From: Halomonas ventosae
GTDB lineage: Bacteria; Pseudomonadota; Gammaproteobacteria; Pseudomonadales; Halomonadaceae
Length of the DNA: 64,000 bases
Reading direction: 5' to 3'
Assembly: GCF_004361885.1 (NCBI RefSeq)
Contig: NZ_SNWH01000001.1
Location: forward strand, 292,144 to 356,143
Shown: positions 56,131 to 64,000 of the stretch, piece after piece
How the letters are laid out: the number at the start of each line of letters is the position of its first letter
Numbering within the stretch: the first letter of the stretch is position 1
Program-made: the position numbers and the translations under genes
Notes under the pieces: model-generated
What the model was told of the DNA's origin: nothing
The model's input: only the letters and a program-made list of their open reading frames with translations
Databases searched by the model: none

Positions 56131-57792
56131 ATGCGATGTCTCAACCGAATGACCATTCGGCTCAGCTGGAGCCTGGTGCTGCTTGCCTTTGGCGTCATCA
56201 TTCTCGGCATCGGTGCCCTCGGCCTTTATGCCAATCATCACGGTCGTACCGCCTTCGGGGACCTGCACGAGGTTCAGGTGCAGCAGTCCCGGGCCTTGAA
56301 CCAGGCCTATATCGCCACCCTGAGAGCCCAGGTCGCCATGGACCGCGCGGCTCATCTGATGCGTGTACCCTCATTCGATCGTCCCGGGCCGGTCGTCGAC
56401 CAGGCCAGGGCCTACATGCGTGATGCCGAGGCGGCCTTCGAACGCTTCCAGGCCCTGCCCGATGCAACGGCCCAGCAGGGCGCCATGGACGACTTGGCCT
56501 CGCGCTTCCAGTCGCTGTTGAACACTGGGCTGTCGCTGCAGCTGATGCTCCTTGAGGAGGAGGATCTTGGCGGCTACGACGCAGGGAAGTCCCGGGTCGC
56601 GGAGTCGAGCCAGATCTTCATGGACGCTGCGGATGATTTCTTCGCCGCCAAGGCGGAGCGTGGCGATGCCCTGGCCGAGCGCTTCAATGCCATGGCCGGT
56701 TGGCTCAACCTGGCACTGGCCGGCGCCCTGAGCGGCGCGCTGCTGCTCATGTGGGTGGTGATCTGGGGCGTGCGGGCCAATGTCATTCGGCCACTGTCGC
56801 GCATCATCGAGCACTTCCGGCGCATTGCCGACGGTGATCTGGCGACTCCAGTGGAAGCGCGAGGCGACAATGAGATCGGTCAGCTTTATGCCGAGCTCGA
56901 CGGCATGCGACGGGCCTTGGCAGAGACTGTCGAGCGGGTCCGAGACGGTGGCGATCGAGTGCTCGACAATGCCGCGCACCTGAGCGAGGGCAATCAGGAG
57001 CTGTCGGCGCGTACCCGACAGCAGGCGGCCTCTCTCGAGCAGACCGCCTCCAGCCTGGATGAAATGACCGCCTCGGTTGCCGACACCGCCGGGCATGTTC
57101 GCGAGGCCAATACGCTTGCCGAGCAGGCCACCGGCAAGGCCCATCAGGGCAATGATGGGGTAGGCGCATTCGTCGAGACCATGGCCGAGATTCGCGAGCG
57201 CTCAAGCCGAATCGGCGAGATTGTCGGATTGATCGATGACATTGCCTTCCAGACCAACCTGCTGGCACTCAATGCTTCGGTAGAAGCCGCCCGGGCAGGC
57301 GAGCAGGGGCGCGGTTTCGCGGTCGTGGCCGAGGAGGTCCGACTGCTGGCCTCGCGCAGTGCCCAGGCGGCTCAGGAGATTCGGGCGCTTATCGAGGCCT
57401 CCCGGGGCAGCGTCGAACGGGGTGATGGGCTGTCGCGTCGGGCCAGCGAGGACATGGCCGCCATAGTCGACGCCATCCAGAGGCTTGGCGAGCGTATTGA
57501 CTGGATCGCGCACGCCGCCACCGAACAGCACCGCGGTCTGGATCAGATCAACCAGGCCATGCATCAAATGGGCATCGTCACGCAGCGCAATAGCACCATG
57601 GTGGAGCAGGCCAATCGAGCCGCGGCGGCCCTGGAAGATGAGGCCGGGCGCATGCGGGACTTCACCGCGCGCTTTCGCCTACCATCGGCACCGGATGAGC
57701 AGGGTGATGCCGTTTCCGTTGACGGGCCTGCGGAGGTGTCCGAGGGTATCGGGCCTCAGAATTCGCGGAATTTGGAGGCCATGCCTGCCTGA
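56131..57792 (+). CDS. Methyl-accepting chemotaxis protein, 4-helix-bundle type
   Basis: This 553-aa receptor has a membrane helix at about 10-31, a helical periplasmic domain to about 185, a second helix near 190-212, HAMP ([20 protein letters not shown]) and a signalling domain ([21 protein letters not shown]). There is no EWEEF tail. ATG 56131 has AGGA 6 nt upstream and opens with a basic stretch before the helix. Its stop shares a base with an ATG of the following frame, linking it to the EAL-CBS-GGDEF gene. Confidence 0.93.
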   Translation: MRCLNRMTIRLSWSLVLLAFGVIILGIGALGLYANHHGRTAFGDLHEVQVQQSRALNQAYIATLRAQVAMDRAAHLMRVPSFDRPGPVVDQARAYMRDAEAAFERFQALPDATAQQGAMDDLASRFQSLLNTGLSLQLMLLEEEDLGGYDAGKSRVAESSQIFMDAADDFFAAKAERGDALAERFNAMAGWLNLALAGALSGALLLMWVVIWGVRANVIRPLSRIIEHFRRIADGDLATPVEARGDNEIGQLYAELDGMRRALAETVERVRDGGDRVLDNAAHLSEGNQELSARTRQQAASLEQTASSLDEMTASVADTAGHVREANTLAEQATGKAHQGNDGVGAFVETMAEIRERSSRIGEIVGLIDDIAFQTNLLALNASVEAARAGEQGRGFAVVAEEVRLLASRSAQAAQEIRALIEASRGSVERGDGLSRRASEDMAAIVDAIQRLGERIDWIAHAATEQHRGLDQINQAMHQMGIVTQRNSTMVEQANRAAAALEDEAGRMRDFTARFRLPSAPDEQGDAVSVDGPAEVSEGIGPQNSRNLEAMPA

Positions 57793-57795
57793 TGG

Positions 57796-57892
57796 GGGAG
57801 GCAACAATGCCTGATGCCGCCCGAACTTGGGGGAGACAACGATGCCTGATGCCACCACCGAACTTGGGGGAGACAATGATGCCTGATGCCAC
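57796..57892. repeat. Tandem repeat of a translation-initiation region before the EAL gene
   Basis: Three consecutive units each contain GGGGGAG followed by ATGCCTGATGCC and CGAACTT. Their ATGs are at 57807, 57842 and 57879, so the periods are 35 and 37 bp. The first and third are in the EAL gene frame, the second is not. Ends are approximate. Confidence 0.85.
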
Positions 57893-59648
57893 CACCGAAC
57901 TTGGGCGAGACGCCGAGGCCATGATCCAACACGAGGCCCTCGAACTAGACTGCATCCTGCGCGAGGGCGCGGTCACGCCGCTCTTCCAGCCCATCGTCGA
58001 TGCCAGCTGCCAGGGAATCTTCGGTTACGAGGCCTTGTCTCGAGGGCCGTCGGATTCGGTGCTGTATTCGCCGCTGACGCTATTCGAAACGGCCCGCTTG
58101 ACCGGGCGATTGGTAGAACTGGACCTGCTGTGTCGCCGCGTGGCCATCGAAGCCTTCGCGCGGCTCGAACTCCCCGGGCGGCTCTTTCTCAACGTCATGC
58201 CGACCTCGCTCCTTGAAGACGATTTTCGCGAGGGACTCACGCGCGCCTACCTGGATGAGGTGGGGCTGTCGCCCGAGCGGGTGGTGATCGAGTTGACCGA
58301 ACATCTGCCGATTCACGACTACGCCGTGATGCGCCAGGCCGTGGACCACTACCGGCGCATGGGCTTCCAGGTGGCGCTGGATGATCTGGGCGCCGGCTAT
58401 TCCAGCCTGCGCCACTGGGCCGAGTTGCGCCCCGACTTCGTCAAGATCGATCGCTACTTTGTCGAGGACATCGACTGTGACTCCGGCAAAAGCCAGTTTT
58501 TAAGCTCGCTGCTCGAGGTGTCGCGCAGCCTGGGCTGTCGGGTCATTGCCGAGGGCATCGAGACTGCCGGCGAGCAGCGCTGCCTGTGGGGAATGAACTG
58601 CACCCTGATGCAGGGCTACTATTTCGCGCGGCCGGCCCGGGAACCCCTGCGCTGCCTCGAACAGCCCCCGGCGACACCCCATGCCGCCTCGGGAAGCCTT
58701 GGTAGCAATGCCGCCATGCTGTGTCGTCCTTTGCCACCCGTGGCGCAGGGCACGCCGGTTCCCGAGGTGGTGGCGCTGTTTCGCAAGGATCCCAGCCTGC
58801 GCTGCCTGGTCGTGCTGGATAGCAGCCAACGTCCGGTGGGCGTGGTTCGCCAGCTGGAGTTTCTGTCCGAATTCACCAACCCCTTCAGCCACTCTCTGTA
58901 TGCCCGGCGCCCCATCGACACGCTGATGGACCGCCGCATGCTGATTGCCGAGGAGTCCATGCCGCTGGAAACGCTAAGCCGGCAAATCACCGGCTCATCC
59001 CAGGGAGGACAGGATGACCTGGTCATCGTTGACCCCCAGGGGCGTTATCGTGGCCTGGTGCTGATCATTGACCTGCTTCGCGAGATCACCTCTCTGCAGA
59101 TGCGTTGCGCTCGCCAGGCCAATCCGCTGACTGGGCTGCCCGGCAACGAAGTGATCAACGAGACCCTGACGGCCCGGCTGGCGAGTGGAGAACCCTTCGC
59201 TGCCGCCTACGTCGACCTGGATAACTTCAAGGCCTACAACGATGTCTACGGCTATGCCTGTGGCGATCAGGTGATCTTGGCGCTGGGTCGCATGCTTCAG
59301 GATGTGTGTGGTGAGCAGGGGTTTGTCGGCCATGTGGGCGGCGACGACTTCATGCTGATACTAAAGCCCGAGGGCGCCCTGGCCTGCTGCGAGGCAATCC
59401 TTGAGCGCTTTGCGCGTTTCATTCCTGACTTTTACACAACACAGCATCGCCAAGCGGGCAGGTTTTTGGGGCGCGATCGACACGGGCGCGACAGAGTGAT
59501 GCCGCTGATGTCATTGTCGATAGCCTATCATGCGGTGTCGTGCGGGCTGGGAAAGACCGCGCTGGATATCGCCAGCGTCCTCGCCGAGCTCAAGGCGCAG
59601 GCCAAGCGCCAGGCGGGCAATAGCCTGTTTGTCGATCGCCGCCAGTGA
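57879..59648 (+). CDS. EAL-CBS-GGDEF c-di-GMP turnover protein
   Basis: This 589-aa protein has an N-terminal EAL domain with intact motifs (GYEALSRG, VIELTEHLP, DDLGAGYSSL, VKIDRYF, AEGIET, QGYYFARP), so phosphodiesterase activity is expected. A CBS pair follows (about 270-395), and then a C-terminal GGDEF domain with GGDDF, which may be a cyclase or a GTP sensor. ATG 57879 in the third repeat unit has GGGGGAG upstream; ATG 57876 and in-frame ATGs at 57807 and 57792 are alternatives. A 14-codon ORF from the second unit ends over this start. Confidence 0.9.
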   Translation: MPDATTELGRDAEAMIQHEALELDCILREGAVTPLFQPIVDASCQGIFGYEALSRGPSDSVLYSPLTLFETARLTGRLVELDLLCRRVAIEAFARLELPGRLFLNVMPTSLLEDDFREGLTRAYLDEVGLSPERVVIELTEHLPIHDYAVMRQAVDHYRRMGFQVALDDLGAGYSSLRHWAELRPDFVKIDRYFVEDIDCDSGKSQFLSSLLEVSRSLGCRVIAEGIETAGEQRCLWGMNCTLMQGYYFARPAREPLRCLEQPPATPHAASGSLGSNAAMLCRPLPPVAQGTPVPEVVALFRKDPSLRCLVVLDSSQRPVGVVRQLEFLSEFTNPFSHSLYARRPIDTLMDRRMLIAEESMPLETLSRQITGSSQGGQDDLVIVDPQGRYRGLVLIIDLLREITSLQMRCARQANPLTGLPGNEVINETLTARLASGEPFAAAYVDLDNFKAYNDVYGYACGDQVILALGRMLQDVCGEQGFVGHVGGDDFMLILKPEGALACCEAILERFARFIPDFYTTQHRQAGRFLGRDRHGRDRVMPLMSLSIAYHAVSCGLGKTALDIASVLAELKAQAKRQAGNSLFVDRRQ

Positions 59649-59752
59649 GCTTGACCCCTTTGTGGGCGCGCCTCCCGCTACGCTGGATATTGGCGGCCCG
59701 GAGAGCATCGTCGGAGGATGGGCCGAGTGGTGGGTGGATTAGGCCAGGCGGC

Positions 59753-61720
59753 TCAACCGCTGACCACCTCGTTGCGGCCCCGTGACTTGGCGGCATAGCT
59801 TGCCGCGTCGGCACGCTTCATCACCTCGTGAATCGTCAGGTCGTCGGGCTGAAAGGTGCTCACGCCGATGCTGGCCGTTACCTGCCAGCTCTGGCCATGT
59901 TGTTCAACGCTCAGCTCGGCGATACGCGCCCGTAATGACTCGGCGATCTGCAGGGCCCGGGGCAACTTGCAGCCCGGCAGCAGCATGGCGAACTCGTCGC
60001 CGCCCTGGCGGGCGGCATGGTCGCTGCTGCGAGCCTCTGACTCCATCGCCGCCGCCACCTGCTGAAGCATGCTGTCGCCCAGGGCGTGGCCCCCGGTGTC
60101 GTTGATGCACTTGAAGTGGTCCAGATCGAACAGCAGCAGCGCGGAGGAGATACCCGCCTTTTGCCACTCGGCAAAGGCGTCTTCCAGCCGTCGCTCCAGG
60201 CCGCGGCGGTTGAGCAGGCCCGTCAGCGGGTCATGCTCGGCTTCCCAGCGGCGCAGGGCATCCTCGTGCTGGCGCTGGGTGATGTCGCGCACCACCCCGA
60301 CCAGGCCGATGAACTCCCCGTCAACGCTGATCGCATTGGTGTGGACATCCAGCCAGAGCAGCTCGCCGTGCTCTCCGTAATAGCGGAACTGGCGTTTGAG
60401 ATCCTGTTGCTGGAGCAGGCTCGCCAGCCAGGCCTTGACCAGCGGGGCGCGATCCTGCGCATGAATATGTCGCGCCCACTCCTCCAGGTGAGTCGCCAGC
60501 GTTATGCCCAGCATTCGTTGTAGGGTTGGGTTGACGAAGGTCAGCTCGCCGCGGGTATCGGTCACGAACATGCCCTGGGGCGAGGCCGCGAGGATACCCC
60601 TGAGCAAGGCGCTGCGCTGCTGCAGGTCATGCAGCGTTGCCAGCCGCTGCTTCTCCAGCTTGTTGAAGGCATCGATGACCCGGCGCAGTTCGGTGATTTG
60701 GGTGGGAATCTCCAATGCGTCCCTGCTCCCGTGGCGCAGCTCCTTGATCTGATGCGCCAGATGCGACAGGGGGTGTAGCGCCAGCCAGATCAGCGCGCCC
60801 ATCACCGGCAACAGAAGCCCCAGGCTCCACCATACCTGGTAGGTGATGCGTTCCATCAGCTCGGCCAGCGGGGCATACATCTGGCCGAGCGGCAGGTAGA
60901 CGCTCACCACCCAGTCGGCGGGCCAGATTTGACGATAGGCCTTCAACGCCTCCTCGTCCTGAAGGACCTCGCCCTCCCAGCCCAGCATGGCGAGCTCGAG
61001 TTGCGGGTCGTCCTTCAGTTGGCTGATATCCGGCAAGCCACGATGTTGCTCGGGATGGTAGAGCAGGCGACCCGATGCGGTGGTCACCACCACATGGCCG
61101 GCATTGCCGAGGCGCAGGTGATCGAAGTTATCGAACAATTCGCTGCCGCCGATCTCGACCTGACCGCCAAGAAAGCCGGCGTAGTTGCCGTCTGTGTCTT
61201 TACGCGGCACCAGCAGCATCACCATCGGCTTGCCTGACAATATGCCCACGAAAGGCTCGCTGACATGGCGACGCTGGAAGTGGCGCATGAACTGGGCATA
61301 GGCCCGCACGCTGGCATCCTGGCCGACCCGGTTCGGCACTTTGGGCCAGTCATCGATGATCATGTTGTCGGCGTTCACCACGAGCAGGCCGTCGAACAGG
61401 CTCATCAGCGCCTGGGGGTTTCGCGCTGCCAAGGTGCCGGGCGATACCTGCTGCAACTGCCCGGCAAGGCCTTCGAGGGCTTCCATGCGCTCTTCGACCT
61501 GCTGGGTGATGGCATTGCGGATCAGGTCGGCCTCATAGCGCAAGTGGACCCGATTGGTCTCCTCGACCAGCCGGCTGCCCGACTGCCAGCCGAAGGCGAG
61601 CAGGAGCAGGGACAGCAACAACCATAACGCGGCGACGCCCAGCAACAGGCGGCCGCGCAAGGAAAGAAGATGGCGCCGCAGGGCGGCGGTAAACGGCTTG
61701 ATGCGCTTTGGCTGTGTCAC
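59753..61720 (-). CDS. dCache-PAS-GGDEF membrane diguanylate cyclase
   Basis: This 655-aa protein has a membrane helix at about 25-45, a periplasmic dCache sensor to about 290, a second helix near 297-318, a PAS domain (SPQGMFVTDTRGELTFVNPTLQ) and a GGDEF domain. The active site is intact (GGDEF). An RSSD sits exactly 5 residues before it, the inhibitory I-site for product feedback. It is convergent with the EAL-CBS-GGDEF gene. The start is GTG 61720. Confidence 0.93.
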   Translation of the reverse strand: MTQPKRIKPFTAALRRHLLSLRGRLLLGVAALWLLLSLLLLAFGWQSGSRLVEETNRVHLRYEADLIRNAITQQVEERMEALEGLAGQLQQVSPGTLAARNPQALMSLFDGLLVVNADNMIIDDWPKVPNRVGQDASVRAYAQFMRHFQRRHVSEPFVGILSGKPMVMLLVPRKDTDGNYAGFLGGQVEIGGSELFDNFDHLRLGNAGHVVVTTASGRLLYHPEQHRGLPDISQLKDDPQLELAMLGWEGEVLQDEEALKAYRQIWPADWVVSVYLPLGQMYAPLAELMERITYQVWWSLGLLLPVMGALIWLALHPLSHLAHQIKELRHGSRDALEIPTQITELRRVIDAFNKLEKQRLATLHDLQQRSALLRGILAASPQGMFVTDTRGELTFVNPTLQRMLGITLATHLEEWARHIHAQDRAPLVKAWLASLLQQQDLKRQFRYYGEHGELLWLDVHTNAISVDGEFIGLVGVVRDITQRQHEDALRRWEAEHDPLTGLLNRRGLERRLEDAFAEWQKAGISSALLLFDLDHFKCINDTGGHALGDSMLQQVAAAMESEARSSDHAARQGGDEFAMLLPGCKLPRALQIAESLRARIAELSVEQHGQSWQVTASIGVSTFQPDDLTIHEVMKRADAASYAAKSRGRNEVVSG

Positions 61721-61937
61721 ACCCTTGCCAGTGCCTCCTTGCGCCTTAGGCCTGGGTGACGTGTGAACATGGCGGGATCACAGTGCCAGCTTGTTCGCGT
61801 TCGAGTCGCTGGCTTGGCGTCTTTAGGCTGGTGGGGGAGCGCATGGTGTCGTGCATCGCCGGCCATCTCCGATCGTCCGCTGAATGTGGTCAGCATCTTA
61901 ACGCCTTGGGCGTCAGCAGCGCTATCCGCTGTTTGGT

Positions 61938-63248
61938 TTACTGTTGTTGAGCGCTGAGCCGATCCACCGAGGCGGTCACGTTGCGGGCCCCTAGCTGAAT
62001 TTCGCTGACGATCTTCTCGATGTCGGTCACGTGGGTCTGAATCTGTTCGCTTTTTGCCACCGCTGACTGCATTTGCTCGCTTGCTTGAGCCACCATGGCG
62101 TCGTTGGCGGTGAGAACCTCGCCGATCTGGCGAACCGCCTCACCCGAGCGGTGCGCCAGCTGGCGCACTTCGCCGGCCACGATGGCAAACCCCTTGCCAT
62201 GCTCGCCCGCATGGGCCGCCTCGATGGTGGCATTCAGCGACAGTAGGTTGGTCTGCTCGGCAATGCGCGCGATACCCGCCGTGATGCCATTGATGTTGCG
62301 CGCCTGGTCCACCAGCTGTTGGACGATCTCGCGGGCACGTCCCATTTCCTCCACCGAAGCGACGCACTCCCTGACGACCTCCCGCAAGTGCTCCATCCCG
62401 TTGGTAGCGATCTGCTCGGTCTCGGTCGAGGTTTCCTGCGCCGAGAGCACCGCGGCGTGCGTGGCCTCGGCGGCTTTCACGTCGGCGGTGACGTCGGTGG
62501 CAAACTTTACCACGCTGACCACCGTGCCGGTGGCATCGATCACCGGGTTGTAGGTGGCCTCCAGCCACAGCGCATCGCCCGAGGCAGTGACCCGCTCGAA
62601 CTTGCCGCGCATGAACTCGCCCTGCGCCAGGCGCTGCCAGAAATCGGGATTCTCCCGGTAGAAGGCCTCACGACAGAACAGCCGGTGGTGGCGCCCCTGC
62701 ACCTCGTCCAGCGAGTAGCCGATGGTGGCCAGGAAGTTGTCGTTGGCGCTTAGAATCTCGCCCTGCGCCGAGAACTCGATGATGGCCATGGACCTGTCAA
62801 GCGCCTTGACCATGGCCTCCTGCGTGAGCATCGCTTTGTGCTTCGCGGTGACGTCGTTGGCAATCTTCACCACATGGGTGATGCGCTTGCCGGCGCGGTC
62901 GGCCACCGGGATATAGGTCGCCTCGAGCCACACCTCCTGGCCCGCCTTGCCCACCCGCTGGAAGGTGCCGGCGCGATGCTCGCCTCGTGACAAGGCCGCC
63001 CAGAAGTCGCGGTACTCCTGGCTTTCGGCATGGCTCGGCGGGCAGAAGAGGCGGTGATGTTGACCCACCACCTCGGCCTCTCGGTAGCCCACCGCCGCCA
63101 GGAACATCGGGCTGGCCCGGGTGAGGATGCCCTGGGGCGTGAAGACGACCGAAGCCGTGTGCTGGTGCAGGGCCGCCTCCAGCGGGCCACGAAGGCTCGG
63201 CGCCTTGGGCAGTGGGGAAGCGAGCAGGGAGAGCAGAGAGCTGAGCAT
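61938..63248 (-). CDS. BdlA-like soluble PAS-PAS-MCP protein
   Basis: This 436-aa protein has two related PAS domains (about 25-140 and 145-262, both with an HHRLFC motif) and a short MCP signalling domain ([21 protein letters not shown]). It has no membrane helix. The layout and size resemble BdlA of Pseudomonas aeruginosa, which controls biofilm dispersion through c-di-GMP. It sits beside a diguanylate cyclase and an EAL protein, which fits that role. AAGGG lies 9 nt before ATG 63248. Confidence 0.88.
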   Translation of the reverse strand: MLSSLLSLLASPLPKAPSLRGPLEAALHQHTASVVFTPQGILTRASPMFLAAVGYREAEVVGQHHRLFCPPSHAESQEYRDFWAALSRGEHRAGTFQRVGKAGQEVWLEATYIPVADRAGKRITHVVKIANDVTAKHKAMLTQEAMVKALDRSMAIIEFSAQGEILSANDNFLATIGYSLDEVQGRHHRLFCREAFYRENPDFWQRLAQGEFMRGKFERVTASGDALWLEATYNPVIDATGTVVSVVKFATDVTADVKAAEATHAAVLSAQETSTETEQIATNGMEHLREVVRECVASVEEMGRAREIVQQLVDQARNINGITAGIARIAEQTNLLSLNATIEAAHAGEHGKGFAIVAGEVRQLAHRSGEAVRQIGEVLTANDAMVAQASEQMQSAVAKSEQIQTHVTDIEKIVSEIQLGARNVTASVDRLSAQQQ

Positions 63249-63378
63249 GGAGGACGACCCTTATGGCGTAATGTTCTTGGACGGCGGCAAGTGAGAGCTT
63301 AGCCGTGATATCCAAATTGTACAATCCTGGCGGTTATTGCTGATCTGTATATCTTTTGTATAATTATTGGAGGCTGCC
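63249..63378 (-). promoter_or_regulatory. AT-rich promoter region of the BdlA-like gene
   Basis: This 130-bp gap is much more AT-rich than its surroundings. It holds a palindrome ATTGTACAAT (63317-63326) and a related TTGTATAAT element near 63356. On the minus strand TTGTAC-N17-TAAGCT is a weak promoter candidate. It looks like a regulated promoter, but no regulator can be named. Confidence 0.4.
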
Positions 63379-63729
63379 TCAGCGTGCGCCCTTGAGCTGC
63401 TGGGCGCGGCGGTAGAGCTGGCGCGCCCGGGCTACGGCGGTAGCCTCGTGTTCGTCCAGCGGCAGGGTGTGGCGGCGTTCGCTGCCTCGGCGCGGCGCCG
63501 CCAGCGCCTCGGCATGGCGGCGCAGCAGGTGCTCCAGGTTCATGTGGATCATGCTGCGCTGTAGCTCGAACTCCGTCTTGAAGGTCTCGAGGCGCTGGCG
63601 CTCTTCCGGGTCGGTGGTCATCATCAGGCGGGCCGCCAGGGTATCGTTTACCATGGCCTCGGTGGCCTTGAGCTTGGGCACCAGCTCGTAAAGCAGCTCG
63701 TGGGCGCTGATGGTCTCGCCGCAGGACAA
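63379..63729 (-). CDS. Uncharacterised 116-aa helical protein under sigma28 control
   Basis: I recognise no family. The protein is almost entirely helix-prone and charged (LLYELVPKLKATEAMVNDTLAA, ERQRLETFKTEFELQRSMIH), with a basic C-terminus. It has no signal peptide or membrane segment. The start is TTG 63729 with AAGGAG 6 nt upstream. A sigma28 promoter with a perfect -10 lies 49 bp upstream, placing it in the flagellar regulon. Its size and helical nature are compatible with an export chaperone, FliT-like regulator or motor accessory; this is inference only. Confidence 0.75.
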   Translation of the reverse strand: MSCGETISAHELLYELVPKLKATEAMVNDTLAARLMMTTDPEERQRLETFKTEFELQRSMIHMNLEHLLRRHAEALAAPRRGSERRHTLPLDEHEATAVARARQLYRRAQQLKGAR

Positions 63730-63777
63730 GGTGGGCTCCTTGAGTATCAGGAAAAAAGAATCAGGAAACAGTGGGTT

Positions 63778-63804
63778 TTATCGGCGGTTTGTTCGCTGGC
63801 TTGA
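63778..63804 (-). promoter_or_regulatory. Sigma28 (FliA) promoter of the 116-aa unknown gene
   Basis: The minus strand reads TCAAGCCA (63797-63804), 11 bp, GCCGATAA (63778-63785). The -10 is perfect and the TCAAG start of the -35 matches the motA and PilZ/HD-GYP sites. The leader is about 42 nt. Confidence 0.82.
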
Positions 63805-63918
63805 ATTTTCGCCGCGCTGGCTAAAGTTCTCGGGGGCGTCACCTACCCGCGTAGCGCAGAGCAGGCATTGGCTCGCTCCCCATAGGGGTAGACTCAAGGA
63901 GACGGCAGGGGAGGCAGC

Positions 63919-64000
63919 ATGGCCAGCAACCATCACGATACCAGCTACAAGGAGCTGTTCAGCTATCCAGAGTTCGTTCAGCAGCTGATCGAGGGCTTCA
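63919..64000 (+). CDS. Rpn-family recombination-promoting nuclease (5' end only)
   Basis: The first 27 codons (MASNHHDTSYKELFSYPEF and onward) match the N-terminus of Rpn/YhgA-like PD-(D/E)XK nucleases, which promote RecA-independent recombination. GGGGAGG lies upstream of ATG 63919. The gene runs off the window edge, so the catalytic motif cannot be checked. Confidence 0.75.
   Translation, partial: MASNHHDTSYKELFSYPEFVQQLIEGF

Noticed and set aside
1..64000. tRNA, rRNA, riboswitch or insertion sequence
   Set aside because: I looked for cloverleaf-like segments in the gaps and for transposase features and saw none that could be supported by eye.

Overview
The window reads as chromosome of a GC-rich gammaproteobacterium, most likely a Halomonas-type member of the Halomonadaceae. 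This is inferred from gene order, protein style and a strong G/C bias at third codon positions; no rRNA or other taxonomic marker is present. About 58 genes are recognisable, and nearly all serve flagellum assembly, motor function, chemotaxis or c-di-GMP signalling.

Layout. 1-1.8 kb: end of a molybdopterin operon (moaD-moaE-moaA). 2.0-4.2 kb: a small H-NS-like protein and an RNase J-type nuclease, convergent. 4.3-24.9 kb (minus strand): a long motility block which, in the direction of transcription, runs flhD-flhC, motA-motB, cheA-cheW, two MCP genes, cheR, cheB, a third MCP gene, cheY-cheZ, flhB-flhA, an overlooked 52-codon ORF, flhE, fliA and a second stator pair. 25.2-27.6 kb: an FlhB C-terminal-domain protein, a FliK-like protein, fliT and fliS. 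27.7-31.4 kb: two divergent c-di-GMP proteins, a PilZ/HD-GYP fusion and a degenerate GGDEF-EAL protein. 31.5-43.6 kb: flgN-flgM-flgA (minus) and flgBCDEFGHIJKL (plus). 43.7-55.2 kb: fliR, fliQ, fliP, fliO, fliN, fliM, fliL, fliK, fliJ, fliI, fliH, fliG, fliF (minus), then fliE (plus) and flaG (minus). 56-64 kb: an MCP, an EAL-CBS-GGDEF protein, a dCache-PAS-GGDEF cyclase, a BdlA-like PAS-PAS-MCP protein, an unknown 116-aa protein and the first codons of an Rpn-family nuclease. fliC, fliD, flhF and flhG are not in the window.

Control. The circuit looks enteric: FlhDC as master regulator, FliA as sigma28 and FlgM as anti-sigma. I found eight sites matching T(A/C)(A/G)(A/G)G-N3, an exact 11-bp spacer and a GCCGATAA-like -10. 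They lie upstream of the second stator pair, motA, fliS, the PilZ/HD-GYP gene, the degenerate GGDEF-EAL gene, flgM, flgK and the unknown 116-aa gene. These sites also settle some start codons and bring unexpected genes into the regulon.

Most interesting points: (1) a perfect 13-bp inverted repeat that can hide the motA ribosome-binding site only in read-through RNA, because the sigma28 start lies inside its 5' arm; (2) a 24-codon ORF built from a 15-bp tandem repeat that bridges fliP and fliQ with 4-nt overlaps at both ends; (3) a 52-codon ORF with a strong Shine-Dalgarno site between flhA and flhE; (4) an unknown protein under a sigma28 promoter; (5) a divergent sigma28-controlled pair of apparently degenerate c-di-GMP proteins; (6) repeated translation-initiation regions before the EAL-GGDEF gene. 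Short tandem duplications recur at gene junctions across the window.
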